Source: a bacterium | GTDB lineage: Bacteria; Electryoneota; RPQS01 | DNA length: 64,000 nt | NCBI GenBank assembly: GCA_036504735.1 | Contig: DASXUQ010000005.1 | Span: 947,144-1,011,143, forward strand | Direction: 5' to 3' | In this document: positions 1 through 7,627 of the stretch, piece by piece | How positions within the stretch are numbered: position 1 is the first letter of the stretch | Layout: each line of letters starts with the position of its first letter | Position numbers and translations under genes: made by a program | Notes under the pieces: generated by a model | Databases searched by the model: none | What the model saw: the letters and a program-made list of their open reading frames with translations, nothing else | What the model was told of the DNA's origin: nothing

Positions 1-91
1 CCACAGGCTCGGCAGAAGGCGGCGGGGGAGGAGGGGGAACAGCGAAGAGGTCGAGCTGCTCAAGCAGTAAAACGGTAGGGGAACGGCTCAT
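1..91 (-). CDS. Possible N-terminus of an unidentified protein (partial)
   Basis: An open frame on the minus strand begins with ATG at 91 and runs off the left edge. It encodes MSRSPTVLLLEQLDLF followed by a proline run. No Shine-Dalgarno sequence is visible, and only 30 codons are in the window. It would be divergent from the citrate synthase gene, sharing the 92-229 intergenic region. The family is not recognisable, and it could be a chance frame. Confidence 0.3.
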   Translation of the reverse strand, partial: MSRSPTVLLLEQLDLFAVPPPPPPPSAEPV

Positions 92-115
92 CGATTATCA
101 ATTTACGCAATTGAG

Positions 116-144
116 TTGACTTTGTCAGCCCAAAATGCGATATT
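116..144 (+). promoter_or_regulatory. Sigma-70-like promoter for citrate synthase
   Basis: TTGACT (116-121) and GATATT (139-144) are separated by exactly 17 bases. They lie about 85 bases upstream of the chosen ATG of the citrate synthase gene. The assignment rests on sequence match only. Confidence 0.5.
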
Positions 145-229
145 CTGAACAAAGTTGTCCACTGGAAATTACACCCGTGGGCGGTGCAGATCACTCTGCA
201 ATTTAAAGAAATTCAAAAGGATGATAGTC

Positions 230-1528
230 ATGTCACTGCTTGTTGAAAAACTGCGCACCACTGTGCCCGAGTACAGAAATGCGTTGAAAGACTTTCAGAA
301 AGCGAACGGCGACGTTGTCATTTCTCAAGTCTCGGTCGGTGCCCTGCTCGGCGGTCAACGCGGAGTTCTGGGTCTGCTTTGCGATACCTCTCTGGTACCG
401 CCGGACAAGGGCCTCATTATCCGCGGCATCCCCCTCATGGATCTCGTGGAAAAATCGCCCGAAGAAACCCTCTGGCTGCTGCTGACCGGCGATCTGCCGA
501 CGAAGGCCGAAGTCAAGGACCTGCAGGCGGATCTTGCCAAGCGTAACAAGGTCCCCGGCTATGTGTGGAAGATGCTGGATGCCTTCCCCAAGGACAGCCA
601 TCCGATGGCCGTGTTCAACACCCTGATTCTTGCGATGGAGCGCGATTCGATTTTCCGCAAGCGCTACGACGAAGGCATGAAGAAGGACGTATACTGGGAA
701 GCCGCGCTCGAAGATTCCCTCGACATTATCGCCCGCATCGGCACCATCGGCGCGGCAGTCTATCGCTGGAAGTATGATCTCGGTCCGCGTATCGAGCCGA
801 ATGCCGATCTGGATTGGGCCGGCAACTACGCGTACATGATGGGCACCAAGGATCCCGACGGCAGCTTTGCGGACCTTATGCGTCTGTACATGGTGCTGCA
901 CAGTGATCATGAAGGCGGCAACGTCTCCGCGCACACCTCGCATTGCGTCGCGTCCGCGCTGTCCGATCCGTACTATGCCATCAGCGCCGGTCTCAACGGT
1001 CTGGCCGGCCCGCTGCATGGTCTGGCCAATCAGGAATGCCTCGCGTGGCTCGAAGCCACTCTGAAGCAGTTCGGCGGCAATCCGTCGGATGAAGAACTCG
1101 ACAAGTTCGCGCGCGAAACTCTCGGCGCCGGTCGCGTGATCCCGGGCTACGGCCATGCCGTGCTGCGCATCACCGATCCCCGGTTTGTGGCCTTCCGCGC
1201 CTTCGGCGAGAAGCACATTCCGAATTCGCCGGTCTTCAAGCTGGCCTGCCAGGTCTACGACGTCGTGCCGAAGATCCTGCAAACCATCCAGAAGATCAAA
1301 GATCCATGGCCAAACGTGGATGCCATGTCGGGCAGCTTGATTCACAGCTACGGCGTGACGCAGGCGCAGTATTACACCGTGATGTTCGGCGTCTCCCGCG
1401 CGCTCGGCATGTGTGCCCAGCTCGTGATGAGCCGCGCGTGGGGCGAGCCCATTGAACGTCCCAAGTCCATCACCTTCGAAGATCTCAAGGCCATCGTCGC
1501 CAAGAAGTCGGCCGCCGTCCCGGCGTAG
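230..1528 (+). CDS. Citrate synthase, eukaryotic (mitochondrial-like) type
   Basis: Condenses acetyl-CoA and oxaloacetate to citrate in the TCA cycle. The 432-residue protein matches the mitochondrial-type branch, not the shorter Gram-positive type. The catalytic elements can be read: His in PLHGLANQE, His in PGYGHAVLR and Asp in PNVDAMSG, followed by FGVSRALG. The frame is open from 155, but the start at 230 is preferred because AAAGGA lies about eight bases upstream and the sequence MSLLVEKLR then matches a normal N-terminus. It stands alone on the plus strand with its own promoter and a terminator. A second TCA-type enzyme, an isocitrate/isopropylmalate dehydrogenase, lies 9 kb away on the other strand. 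Confidence 0.95.
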   Translation: MSLLVEKLRTTVPEYRNALKDFQKANGDVVISQVSVGALLGGQRGVLGLLCDTSLVPPDKGLIIRGIPLMDLVEKSPEETLWLLLTGDLPTKAEVKDLQADLAKRNKVPGYVWKMLDAFPKDSHPMAVFNTLILAMERDSIFRKRYDEGMKKDVYWEAALEDSLDIIARIGTIGAAVYRWKYDLGPRIEPNADLDWAGNYAYMMGTKDPDGSFADLMRLYMVLHSDHEGGNVSAHTSHCVASALSDPYYAISAGLNGLAGPLHGLANQECLAWLEATLKQFGGNPSDEELDKFARETLGAGRVIPGYGHAVLRITDPRFVAFRAFGEKHIPNSPVFKLACQVYDVVPKILQTIQKIKDPWPNVDAMSGSLIHSYGVTQAQYYTVMFGVSRALGMCAQLVMSRAWGEPIERPKSITFEDLKAIVAKKSAAVPA

Positions 1529-1552
1529 TCGCTTTCAAAGATCGTTCGTTTC

Positions 1553-1586
1553 GAAAGCCCGTTCCGCAAGGAGCGGGCTTTCTCTT
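1553..1586 (+). terminator. Rho-independent terminator after citrate synthase
   Basis: GAAAGCCCGTTCC (1553-1565) pairs with GGAGCGGGCTTTC (1570-1582) with one mismatch around a four-base loop. It is followed by a short T-rich tail and lies 24 bases after the stop codon. Confidence 0.7.
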
Positions 1587-1622
1587 CGCCCCAATGTGTC
1601 GTCCCGACTGCATCCCACCCCT

Positions 1623-1679
1623 GCCGAGCCGGGTTGAGCCGGATCACGCACTGGCCGCACCCACAAACACAACCCGGCC
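1623..1679. repeat. Dispersed intergenic repeat, copy 1
   Basis: The reverse complement of this stretch closely resembles 4297-4351. Shared blocks are CCGGGTTGTGTT and CGGCTCAACCC followed by GCTCGGC. Within this copy CCGGGTTG and CAACCCGG form an eight-base inverted repeat about 35 bases apart, so the unit may fold as a long hairpin. It carries no coding signal. Confidence 0.55.
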
Positions 1680-1773
1680 GAAACATACCCGTTCCCGAAT
1701 CTTCCTCACATTCCCTCCGCTTCAGCGGGGGCAAGGGGGTTGCGCTCACGAGGGAACTAAGGGATGCATCTTC

Positions 1774-2361
1774 CTACCCCGCCAACCCCGCCAAAACCTC
1801 TTCCGCACTCCGCACCCGTCCGATCCTCGGAAAAATATTCTGAATCGCAAACGTGTGCATTTCCGCGCTGAAGGAGGCCATGCCGTCTTCGACATAAATC
1901 TGCTGATAGCCATGCTCGAAGGCGCTGCGTCCCGTAGACTCCACACCCATGTTCGTCGCAATGCCGCCCAGCACCACGGTGACAATCCCCCGCCGCCGCA
2001 GTTGCAGATCCAGATCGGTTCCGTAAAACGCGCCCCACTGCCGCTTAATGATGACCAGATCACCCTTGCGCGGTTTGATCTCCGGAACAAAGTCACTCCA
2101 ATCCGGCGGCAGCACCGCGGGAATGGTCTGCGGCATGTCCGAGAGCGGCACCAGCCTGTCGCCGTAGTCCCCGGAGAAGACCACATGCACCAGCACCACC
2201 GTCCCGCCCCGCTTGCGAAATTCATCGGCCAACCGCGCGCAATTCTTCACCACCGTCTCCGCCGCATGCGGCGCCGTCGTCCGGCTGGCAATCCCCTTCT
2301 GCAAATCAATCACCACCAGTGCCGTGGTCTTTGGATCAAGAACAAGCTCAGTAGCCGCCAT
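1774..2361 (-). CDS. Isochorismatase-family hydrolase (YecD-like, lacking the nucleophilic Cys)
   Basis: A 195-residue cysteine-hydrolase-fold protein. The Asp of the family triad is in VVIDLQKG and the Lys in VIIKRQWGAFYGT. Where the catalytic Cys normally sits (TxxCVxxTxRxA) this protein reads ATNMGVESTGRSA, so the nucleophile is glycine. The same substitution is, as I recall, found in E. coli YecD, so this is probably a natural subfamily whose substrate is unknown. The start at 2361 is favoured by GGAGGG a few bases upstream; an upstream in-frame ATG at 2418 has no such signal. The gene stands alone, opposite to citrate synthase. Confidence 0.85.
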   Translation of the reverse strand: MAATELVLDPKTTALVVIDLQKGIASRTTAPHAAETVVKNCARLADEFRKRGGTVVLVHVVFSGDYGDRLVPLSDMPQTIPAVLPPDWSDFVPEIKPRKGDLVIIKRQWGAFYGTDLDLQLRRRGIVTVVLGGIATNMGVESTGRSAFEHGYQQIYVEDGMASFSAEMHTFAIQNIFPRIGRVRSAEEVLAGLAG

Positions 2362-2488
2362 GATTACCCTCCGTGTAGGGGCCAATTGCCTCGCCCGCCA
2401 TGCATATGTCGTGGACACGATCGTAGGGGCTCACAGCAGTGCGCCGCCGGATGTAGGGGCCGGTCTAAGACCGGCCCGCCTAACTATT

Positions 2489-2521
2489 ACTACTCCACAC
2501 CCTCCGGGTGTGGGCGAAAAA
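2489..2521. repeat. Short intergenic repeat with hairpin, copy 1
   Basis: Thirty-three bases that differ from 3399-3431 at a single position. CCACACCC and GGGTGTGG form a tight hairpin, followed by GCGAAAAA. The flanks beyond both copies also share pieces such as TGCGGCCTGA, so a longer degenerate unit surrounds the lipoprotein gene at 2606-3199. Confidence 0.6.
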
Positions 2522-2605
2522 TAGAATTCCTAAGGCGCTTTACCCTCAAGGCCGTACTTCCCGTCTTGCGGCCTGAGGACCAGACTGCGTCGCCTGATAG
2601 ATGGT

Positions 2606-3199
2606 CTACCTTGGCCGTTTGGTAATCATCGCGCGGTAACGGCTCATCATAGTTGATTCACCATCAAATGCGATAGTGTTCACATTATCGGCTGCCAAAC
2701 CCGCAGCAGGCTGCGTCCAATCCGCGCTTCCCGCCTGAGCCCACGGATTGCTTCCGCCGTTGTAGGTATCCTGCCAGCCCCAACCAAACTGTGAGGAGAA
2801 ATGGCCAATCATGAAGTAGTAGCTCGCAAGGGTGTCTGTCATCACATCGTGGGTGAACGGCGCAGGCAAATGCATGTACCGTTCGTTCCAGGGTAACAAT
2901 CGATACTGAGCAAACTCGCCATGAAAGACCTGTCGTCCCCCATTTCGAATCGAATCTGAGGCAATAAGATACTCTGCATACAGGTAGGCATGCACATCTA
3001 AATGATTCGGCGTGTCACGCGGGCCGGCATACGCAACAGCCGAATCCGGTATGATATACAGGGTGTCGTTGTACACGTACTGTAACCCTGCCGGCAGCGG
3101 TTCCTCATTACTGTTATCACTGTCATCTTTCTTGCAAGATGTGGACAGGAGAGCCGCAACAAAAAGCGCCATGACACTTACGGAGATGACCTTGACCAT
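2606..3199 (-). CDS. Hypothetical lipoprotein
   Basis: A 197-residue protein with a type II signal peptide: a hydrophobic stretch at residues 5-18 ends in the lipobox-like LLSTSC with Cys22. A charged, Asp/Ser-rich linker follows. The mature part contains many Trp and Tyr residues but no motif I recognise. It is expected to be lipid-anchored in the envelope. It is flanked on both sides by copies of an intergenic repeat and seems monocistronic. Confidence 0.75.
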   Translation of the reverse strand: MVKVISVSVMALFVAALLSTSCKKDDSDNSNEEPLPAGLQYVYNDTLYIIPDSAVAYAGPRDTPNHLDVHAYLYAEYLIASDSIRNGGRQVFHGEFAQYRLLPWNERYMHLPAPFTHDVMTDTLASYYFMIGHFSSQFGWGWQDTYNGGSNPWAQAGSADWTQPAAGLAADNVNTIAFDGESTMMSRYRAMITKRPR

Positions 3200-3398
3200 G
3201 TGCTGACCTCAGCGTATTTGAGGGTTATCGAAGTTCTTATCTGACTCTGCCGCGCAGAGTAGATAGCAGGTAGTTGTCCGTACCAACCCGGTTCAGTCGT
3301 AGATACGGCGGTCGGCTGTCCCCCTATGGCGCGACCTCCCACCGTTTACTTCCGGCGGCCTCCCGGTCGCCTCTTCATCGCCTTGCCCCCCTAACGAC

Positions 3399-3431
3399 AC
3401 TACTCCACACCCTCCGGGGGTGGGCGAAAAA
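3399..3431. repeat. Short intergenic repeat with hairpin, copy 2
   Basis: Same unit as 2489-2521 with 32 of 33 bases identical; the loop side reads GGGGGTGGG instead of GGGTGTGGG, which weakens the hairpin. Confidence 0.6.
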
Positions 3432-3464
3432 CGGATCCCCGCCAACCCGCTACCAATCCTTGTC

Positions 3465-3490
3465 ATTCCGTTCCGTCTTCGGAACGGAAT
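3465..3490. repeat. Perfect 11-bp palindromic hairpin (REP-like)
   Basis: ATTCCGTTCCG pairs perfectly with CGGAACGGAAT around TCTT. It is preceded by TGTC and followed by CCC, the form of the TGTCATTCC type of intergenic palindrome. It lies 60 bases beyond the 3' end of the lipoprotein gene at 3551-4192 and could also act as a transcription stop. Confidence 0.5.
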
Positions 3491-3550
3491 CCCAAACCTC
3501 ACAGGAGTCTTCGACCAGAAGTCCGCCGTGCGGCCTGAATGGATTTCGCT

Positions 3551-4192
3551 CTACTTTCCCGCCTTCATCTTCGCCAGTTCTTTGCGGGCCTTGGCGTCAG
3601 CCAGTGTCTTCTGGACCTTAGGATTCTGGACGAACGTTTCGAGCGCCGCCATCTTCTCCTTCTTCGACAAGTGCATGATCCGCTCCAATTCTTCCTTGGC
3701 GACGGTGGCCCTGGGGTTCGGATCATTGATGTTCGGATATTGCGCTTGCACCTTCTCCCAGCCTTCCGGGTTGGAGTACATATCGCCGTAGAGTTTTTGG
3801 GCCAGAGAATCACGGGCGATGCCGGCGAGCGACGAGTTCGGGTATTGCTTCAGAACCGCCTCGTAATCCTTTACGTCGAACAGCTTCTTTGCCGCCTGCT
3901 CATCGAGTTGAGCCTTGGCCTTGAGCGCCAGCGGCGTCTGACCGTAGGTCTTGATCAGGTCCTCGAACTTCCCTTCGTTGTACAACTTCTCGGCCAGCTT
4001 CTGCCTCGCCTGCTCGGCAGCCGGAGTGTCGGGATACTGTGCCACCACTTCCTGATACTTCCCTTCCCCGAACAGCTTCTGCGCCTTTTCTTGCGGCGAT
4101 GCACAACCGGCAAGCAGCCACAGCAACAGCACAACACTCGCCGCGACGATGGATGTCAAAACTCGCCTCGGCCTCCTACCTTCTGCTCTCAC
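3551..4192 (-). CDS. TPR-like lipoprotein
   Basis: A predicted outer-membrane or periplasmic lipoprotein of 213 residues. The signal peptide has an Arg-rich n-region, a VVLLLWLLAGC hydrophobic core and a clear lipobox (LAGC). The mature part is made of short helical repeats of the form KLFGEGKYQEVVAQYP, KLYNEGKFEDLIKTYG and KLFDVKDYEAVLKQYP, typical of TPR or Sel1-like scaffolds that bind partner proteins. The GTG at 4192 is preferred over the ATG at 4231 because GGAGGT precedes it closely and it gives a normal signal peptide. The C-terminus is Lys-rich. No operon partner is visible. Confidence 0.75.
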   Translation of the reverse strand: MRAEGRRPRRVLTSIVAASVVLLLWLLAGCASPQEKAQKLFGEGKYQEVVAQYPDTPAAEQARQKLAEKLYNEGKFEDLIKTYGQTPLALKAKAQLDEQAAKKLFDVKDYEAVLKQYPNSSLAGIARDSLAQKLYGDMYSNPEGWEKVQAQYPNINDPNPRATVAKEELERIMHLSKKEKMAALETFVQNPKVQKTLADAKARKELAKMKAGK

Positions 4193-4296
4193 TGGACCTC
4201 CGTTGGATACCAAGTTCCCACAGTGCTTCATTACCGTTCCCGCAAACGCGGCGGGGTTTTGGAGTCACAAATCCGTTCGGCGTTGCCCTTCATAAG

Positions 4297-4351
4297 ACCG
4301 GGTTGTGTTCGTGGTTCGGTCACCATCTAATTCGGCTCAACCCAGCTCGGC
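4297..4351. repeat. Dispersed intergenic repeat, copy 2 (inverted relative to copy 1)
   Basis: Reads ACCGGGTTGTGTTCGTGG and, after about 20 bases, TTCGGCTCAACCCAGCTCGGC-like sequence matching the reverse complement of 1623-1679 at most positions. The internal CCGGGTTG/CAACCC inverted repeat is kept. Confidence 0.55.
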
Positions 4352-4879
4352 ATGCTTGCAAGGGGCAATGCAATCAGCCCCTACCCACTAATGCACTGCG
4401 AATTCCCTTTCGCATCAGCCGAGGCCCATCATGCCTCCCCGCCTCATGCACCCATGTGCCATGCACCGAAACTCACAAACGGCTATCTTACAATGCACAC
4501 GCAAGTTCCCTTGTGATGCGCCGCAGGCTATGATCTTCCGCAACCGGCACATAGCACCTTCGCGCCGCTCCCCCTTGCGTTCCCCCTGTCCGCCATCGTA
4601 TCTTATCCCTGCCAATTCCCGTTACAGCGTGCGCATTTCTCTTCGCACCATCACCTCAAAACACGCACACATTCCACACTATGACACCGCGCCCAAATGC
4701 TCACAAAAAACGCACTTTTTCAGCGTTTCAGTCTTTCAGAATTTCAGCATTTCCCTAAGGTAAGACAGTTCGTTTGGTCACAAATATATTTTCCGTTAAG
4801 AAGACATTTACACAAGGCCGTTGCCCCTGCGGCTGAAGGAAGCGTCTTCCCTTCATCCTTCATCCTTCCGCCTTCATCC
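4352..4879. other. Intergenic region without a supported gene
   Basis: About 530 bases with only short overlapping frames, C-rich on the plus strand and lacking ribosome binding sites. I see no convincing promoter, RNA or repeat here apart from the repeat copy immediately to its left. Confidence 0.5.
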
Positions 4880-6193
4880 TTACTTGCACAGCGGCACCAC
4901 CACGCCTGCGGGGTCGCACTTCTTCAGGAACTGCTCCCGGAGTGTGCGGGTGATGGACGTGCGGCCATTGCGGATATCGAAGGGAAGCAAGTTGCCCGCC
5001 GCGCAGCAGCCGCCCAGCGTGACCGCCACCTCGATGATCTTCTTCAGCAGTTCTTCAGCGCGGACCGTTGTGCGCGGCTCGGCATCGGGCTGCAAGATCC
5101 ACACGTTCATATGGCCCGCTTCCACCGTGCCCCACAGCGCAACCGGGAAATTGAAATCGCGGCCCAGTTCCTTGACCGCCTCTTCGAGTTCCGGCACCGA
5201 TGGCGCGGGGACGCGCAATCTCGCGGTCGTGCGCTCGGGGTACAGCCTCGCCGCCGTGCGTGAGAAGCGGAATAGATCCTGCCACAGCGCGTCAATCGCC
5301 AGATCATCGAAAAACGGCCTGCCGAACGCGCGCCAGGCATCCGGCCAGCGGATCTCATCCCGCCACTCCGCCGAAATCAGCACCGCCGCCTTGTCCGACA
5401 CCGTGCCGTCATTGCCCTTGCGCAGCACATCCGTCGCCGCTTCGCCCCAGTAAATCACCGTCTCGGCCAGCGGCTCAAACTCCCGCAGCGCGGCCATCAC
5501 CTCCACCGCCGCCCGCGCGGAAGGCAGTTCGAACAGACCCGACGCGCGCGATTGCGGCGCGGGCTGCACATTCAATTCCAGCGCGGTAATCACCCCCGCG
5601 GTCCCGCGTGATCCGAACAGAAACCCCGACACATCCAGCGCCGCCGCCGTGGCCACGGCAGGCCCCGTGCGGTGCACCACACCGTCCGTGCCCATCCACT
5701 CCACCGCGCTGATGTGCGACAGCACTCCGCCGTCCCGCCAGTTGCGCAGCCCTTCCCATCCCGTCGCCAGCATCTCCCCCACCGACGTCCGCGCGGGAAC
5801 CGGCATCAGCGGCACCCAGCGCTGCCCGGCGCGCGTCAGGTCAATCGCCAAGGCCTCGAGCGGCAACCCGCCATTGACGCGCACACTGCTGCGCGACGCC
5901 GAGAATGCCGGCGTGCCCATCATGCGCGTGGTCAGCACAAGCGTCTGCCCTTTCAAGTCCCGCACCTCCACCGGGCGCAGCCCCGAAGCCACCGCCACCT
6001 TCATCTCTTTGGACGCGGCGTACTCGAATACCGCGCGCAATTCCTCATCATTGGCAGGCTCCACCACCACATCGGGCAAATCTTCTTTGCCAAGGCGGCC
6101 CTTCAAAAAGGTGAGGATTTCCTTTTGTCCCGTGTGCACGGTGCCGGTCTGTACGGCGTCGCGCAATTTGGCATAGCGGTCAAATAGTCGCAC
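4880..6193 (-). CDS. FAD-binding oxidoreductase (GlcD/GlcE-like, PCMH fold)
   Basis: A 437-residue protein of the FAD-linked oxidase family that includes glycolate oxidase subunits and D-lactate dehydrogenases. The N-terminal half carries the PCMH-type FAD-binding region (VVVEPANDEELRAVF, then VRVNGGLPLEAL and GFLFGSRGTAGVITALEL). The C-terminal half has the substrate-domain hallmark VEAGHMNVWIL and ends in DPAGVVVPLCK, where the family has a conserved DP-x-G motif. The GTG start at 6193 lies two bases after the stop of the FmdB-like gene, with GGAAGG inside that gene, so the two are probably translated together. The substrate is not deducible. Confidence 0.8.
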   Translation of the reverse strand: MRLFDRYAKLRDAVQTGTVHTGQKEILTFLKGRLGKEDLPDVVVEPANDEELRAVFEYAASKEMKVAVASGLRPVEVRDLKGQTLVLTTRMMGTPAFSASRSSVRVNGGLPLEALAIDLTRAGQRWVPLMPVPARTSVGEMLATGWEGLRNWRDGGVLSHISAVEWMGTDGVVHRTGPAVATAAALDVSGFLFGSRGTAGVITALELNVQPAPQSRASGLFELPSARAAVEVMAALREFEPLAETVIYWGEAATDVLRKGNDGTVSDKAAVLISAEWRDEIRWPDAWRAFGRPFFDDLAIDALWQDLFRFSRTAARLYPERTTARLRVPAPSVPELEEAVKELGRDFNFPVALWGTVEAGHMNVWILQPDAEPRTTVRAEELLKKIIEVAVTLGGCCAAGNLLPFDIRNGRTSITRTLREQFLKKCDPAGVVVPLCK

Positions 6194-6195
6194 GA

Positions 6196-6546
6196 TCAGC
6201 CTTCCGGTTTACTCTTCTTCTCATCTGTCTTCACCGCCGGAGTGCTCTCCGTCTTGGTTTCCGCCGCGGGCGCGGGAGACGCGCTGTCGGACGACGCCTT
6301 AGAGTCCGCCGCCATCTCGGAGTCGTACGATTTCAGCGACTTCGGATTGCGCCCGCCCGCGCTGTTCTTGTGGGCATAATCCGTAATGTAAAATCCGGAG
6401 CCTTTGAAAATCAGCCCGGTGCCTCCGGAGATAATGCGTTCGGCATGGGCGCCGCAAACGGGACAGACCTGAATCGGATCGGCGAGAATGCTCTGGAACT
6501 CTTCGAACACGTGACCCTTCTCGCAGCGATATTCGTACGTTGGCAT
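6196..6546 (-). CDS. FmdB-family zinc-ribbon protein
   Basis: A 116-residue protein beginning MPTYEYRCEKGH, the classic opening of the FmdB/CxxC_CxxC_SSSS family, with two metal-binding pairs C8..H11 and CPVCG. The motif GTGLIFKGSGFYITDY is also typical. The C-terminal 55 residues are a low-complexity Ser/Ala/Lys/Glu tail. The family is small, cytosolic and often described as a regulatory or chaperone-like protein, without a firm role. The start at 6546 is set by the conserved MPTYEY; longer reading frames upstream would be unrelated to the family. It is followed at once by the FAD oxidase gene. Confidence 0.85.
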   Translation of the reverse strand: MPTYEYRCEKGHVFEEFQSILADPIQVCPVCGAHAERIISGGTGLIFKGSGFYITDYAHKNSAGGRNPKSLKSYDSEMAADSKASSDSASPAPAAETKTESTPAVKTDEKKSKPEG

Positions 6547-6574
6547 AGTGTGGATACCGGAATGGGGAAAGAAA

Positions 6575-7078
6575 TCAGAAGTCGTCGCGCCAGAGGACAA
6601 TTCGGAATTTTCCTCCGCGCGGTTTGAACACCGTAAAACGGGCAAAGCCCAGCAGCGGCGATAGCTCATCAAGAATCAACTGATACTGCACGCGGATTTC
6701 AATCATGCTGTCCGGCGCGGAGATCGCCTCGTCGGCGGGAGTGAGACCGCCCCAGATCAGCGAGACGTCGTGGAAACTGCGAAACATGCGCGAAGTGGCG
6801 CGCAGATCCGTGTCGCGGTACCAGCCGTCCGTGCGCTGCAGGTTCGGATCGTAATATTGAAACTGGAACTGCTCATCGAGCAGATCCGCATATTGCAGCG
6901 AATCGCCGAGCTGATAGGCCGTGGAGAAATTCTTCAGCAGACCGCCGACGGTCGACGCGTCGGTCCACAGCGACTCGGAGTTGCCGCTGAGCGCCGGGGC
7001 GAAGGGATTCGCGCAGCCTCCCGCGAGCAGCATCAGCAGCGTGAGACTCAGGGCAATTGCGACTTGAAATCGCTCCAT
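6575..7078 (-). CDS. Hypothetical lipoprotein, paralogue of the next upstream gene
   Basis: A 167-residue lipoprotein with signal peptide and lipobox LLAGGC. The mature part includes LKNFSTAYQLGDSLQYADLLDEQFQFQY and later FRIVLWRDDF. The same layout (a count of dependents per year-like opening, a DxxFxF segment, then a W/R-rich end) appears in the adjacent 7048-7623 product, suggesting tandem duplication. A SnoaL/NTF2-like fold is possible for such sequences but is inference. Its start overlaps the end of the upstream gene by 31 bases. Confidence 0.75.
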   Translation of the reverse strand: MERFQVAIALSLTLLMLLAGGCANPFAPALSGNSESLWTDASTVGGLLKNFSTAYQLGDSLQYADLLDEQFQFQYYDPNLQRTDGWYRDTDLRATSRMFRSFHDVSLIWGGLTPADEAISAPDSMIEIRVQYQLILDELSPLLGFARFTVFKPRGGKFRIVLWRDDF

Positions 7079-7623
7079 GTGGCGGCGTCCTGTGTGCGTG
7101 TGTCCTGCCAGCGGTAGATTTGCCAGTAATTCGCCCGGCCCTTGCGGAACCAGAAATCGGCGGTGCCTGTCACGTGATGCGGCACGTTGGTGAGGGCCAC
7201 GCCGGCGGTGAGGTCATAGCGTGCGATCACCTCTGCGCTGTCGCCCAGCGGCTGCGGCGTGACCAGAGAACTGAACACCACAATGATTATGCTGTCGGCG
7301 GGCAGCGTGCCGGGATTGAAAAGCTGAGTGGCGTGGTGGGATTCGGCCTCGTAGTCCCAGTGGCCCATCGCCGGAAAACTTGCCACGGTGACGGGATCGG
7401 CGACGAACTGGAAGTGGTCGGGATCGAAAGACAGCAGATAGTTGTTCTGGTCATGCTCAAACAGCGCCGAGCGCATGTTGGTCAGCACGTCCTGCGGATT
7501 GACCGGCGTGGTCCAGGTGTGCCGTCCCGTGTCCGGCGTTTCGGCAGGACGCGTGGAGAACAGACCGCAGCCGCCCAGGAGCAGCGCCGTGCAGAGCAGG
7601 ACTATGCAGCACAAACGGATCAC
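7048..7623 (-). CDS. Hypothetical lipoprotein
   Basis: A 191-residue protein with signal peptide MIRLCCIVLLCTALLLGGC and a lipobox at Cys19. The segment NMRSALFEHDQNNYLLSFDPDHFQFVADP and the closing WYFRKG/YWQIYRWQD-like end parallel the downstream lipoprotein (NFSTAYQLGDSLQYADLLDEQFQF and FRIVLWRDD). The two genes overlap and are probably one transcription unit with the antiporter gene, which ends five bases upstream. Function unknown; a periplasmic NTF2-like domain is a guess. Confidence 0.75.
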   Translation of the reverse strand: MIRLCCIVLLCTALLLGGCGLFSTRPAETPDTGRHTWTTPVNPQDVLTNMRSALFEHDQNNYLLSFDPDHFQFVADPVTVASFPAMGHWDYEAESHHATQLFNPGTLPADSIIIVVFSSLVTPQPLGDSAEVIARYDLTAGVALTNVPHHVTGTADFWFRKGRANYWQIYRWQDTRTQDAATWSDFKSQLP

Positions 7624-7627
7624 TACG

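Noticed and set aside
233..1345. 370-codon open frame on the strand opposite citrate synthase
   Set aside because: Shadow of a strongly conserved gene in a G+C-rich genome; no ribosome binding site or domain.
1594..2625. 343-codon plus-strand frame across the hydrolase gene
   Set aside because: Arg/Pro/His-rich composition typical of an antisense shadow; the minus-strand hydrolase explains the conservation.
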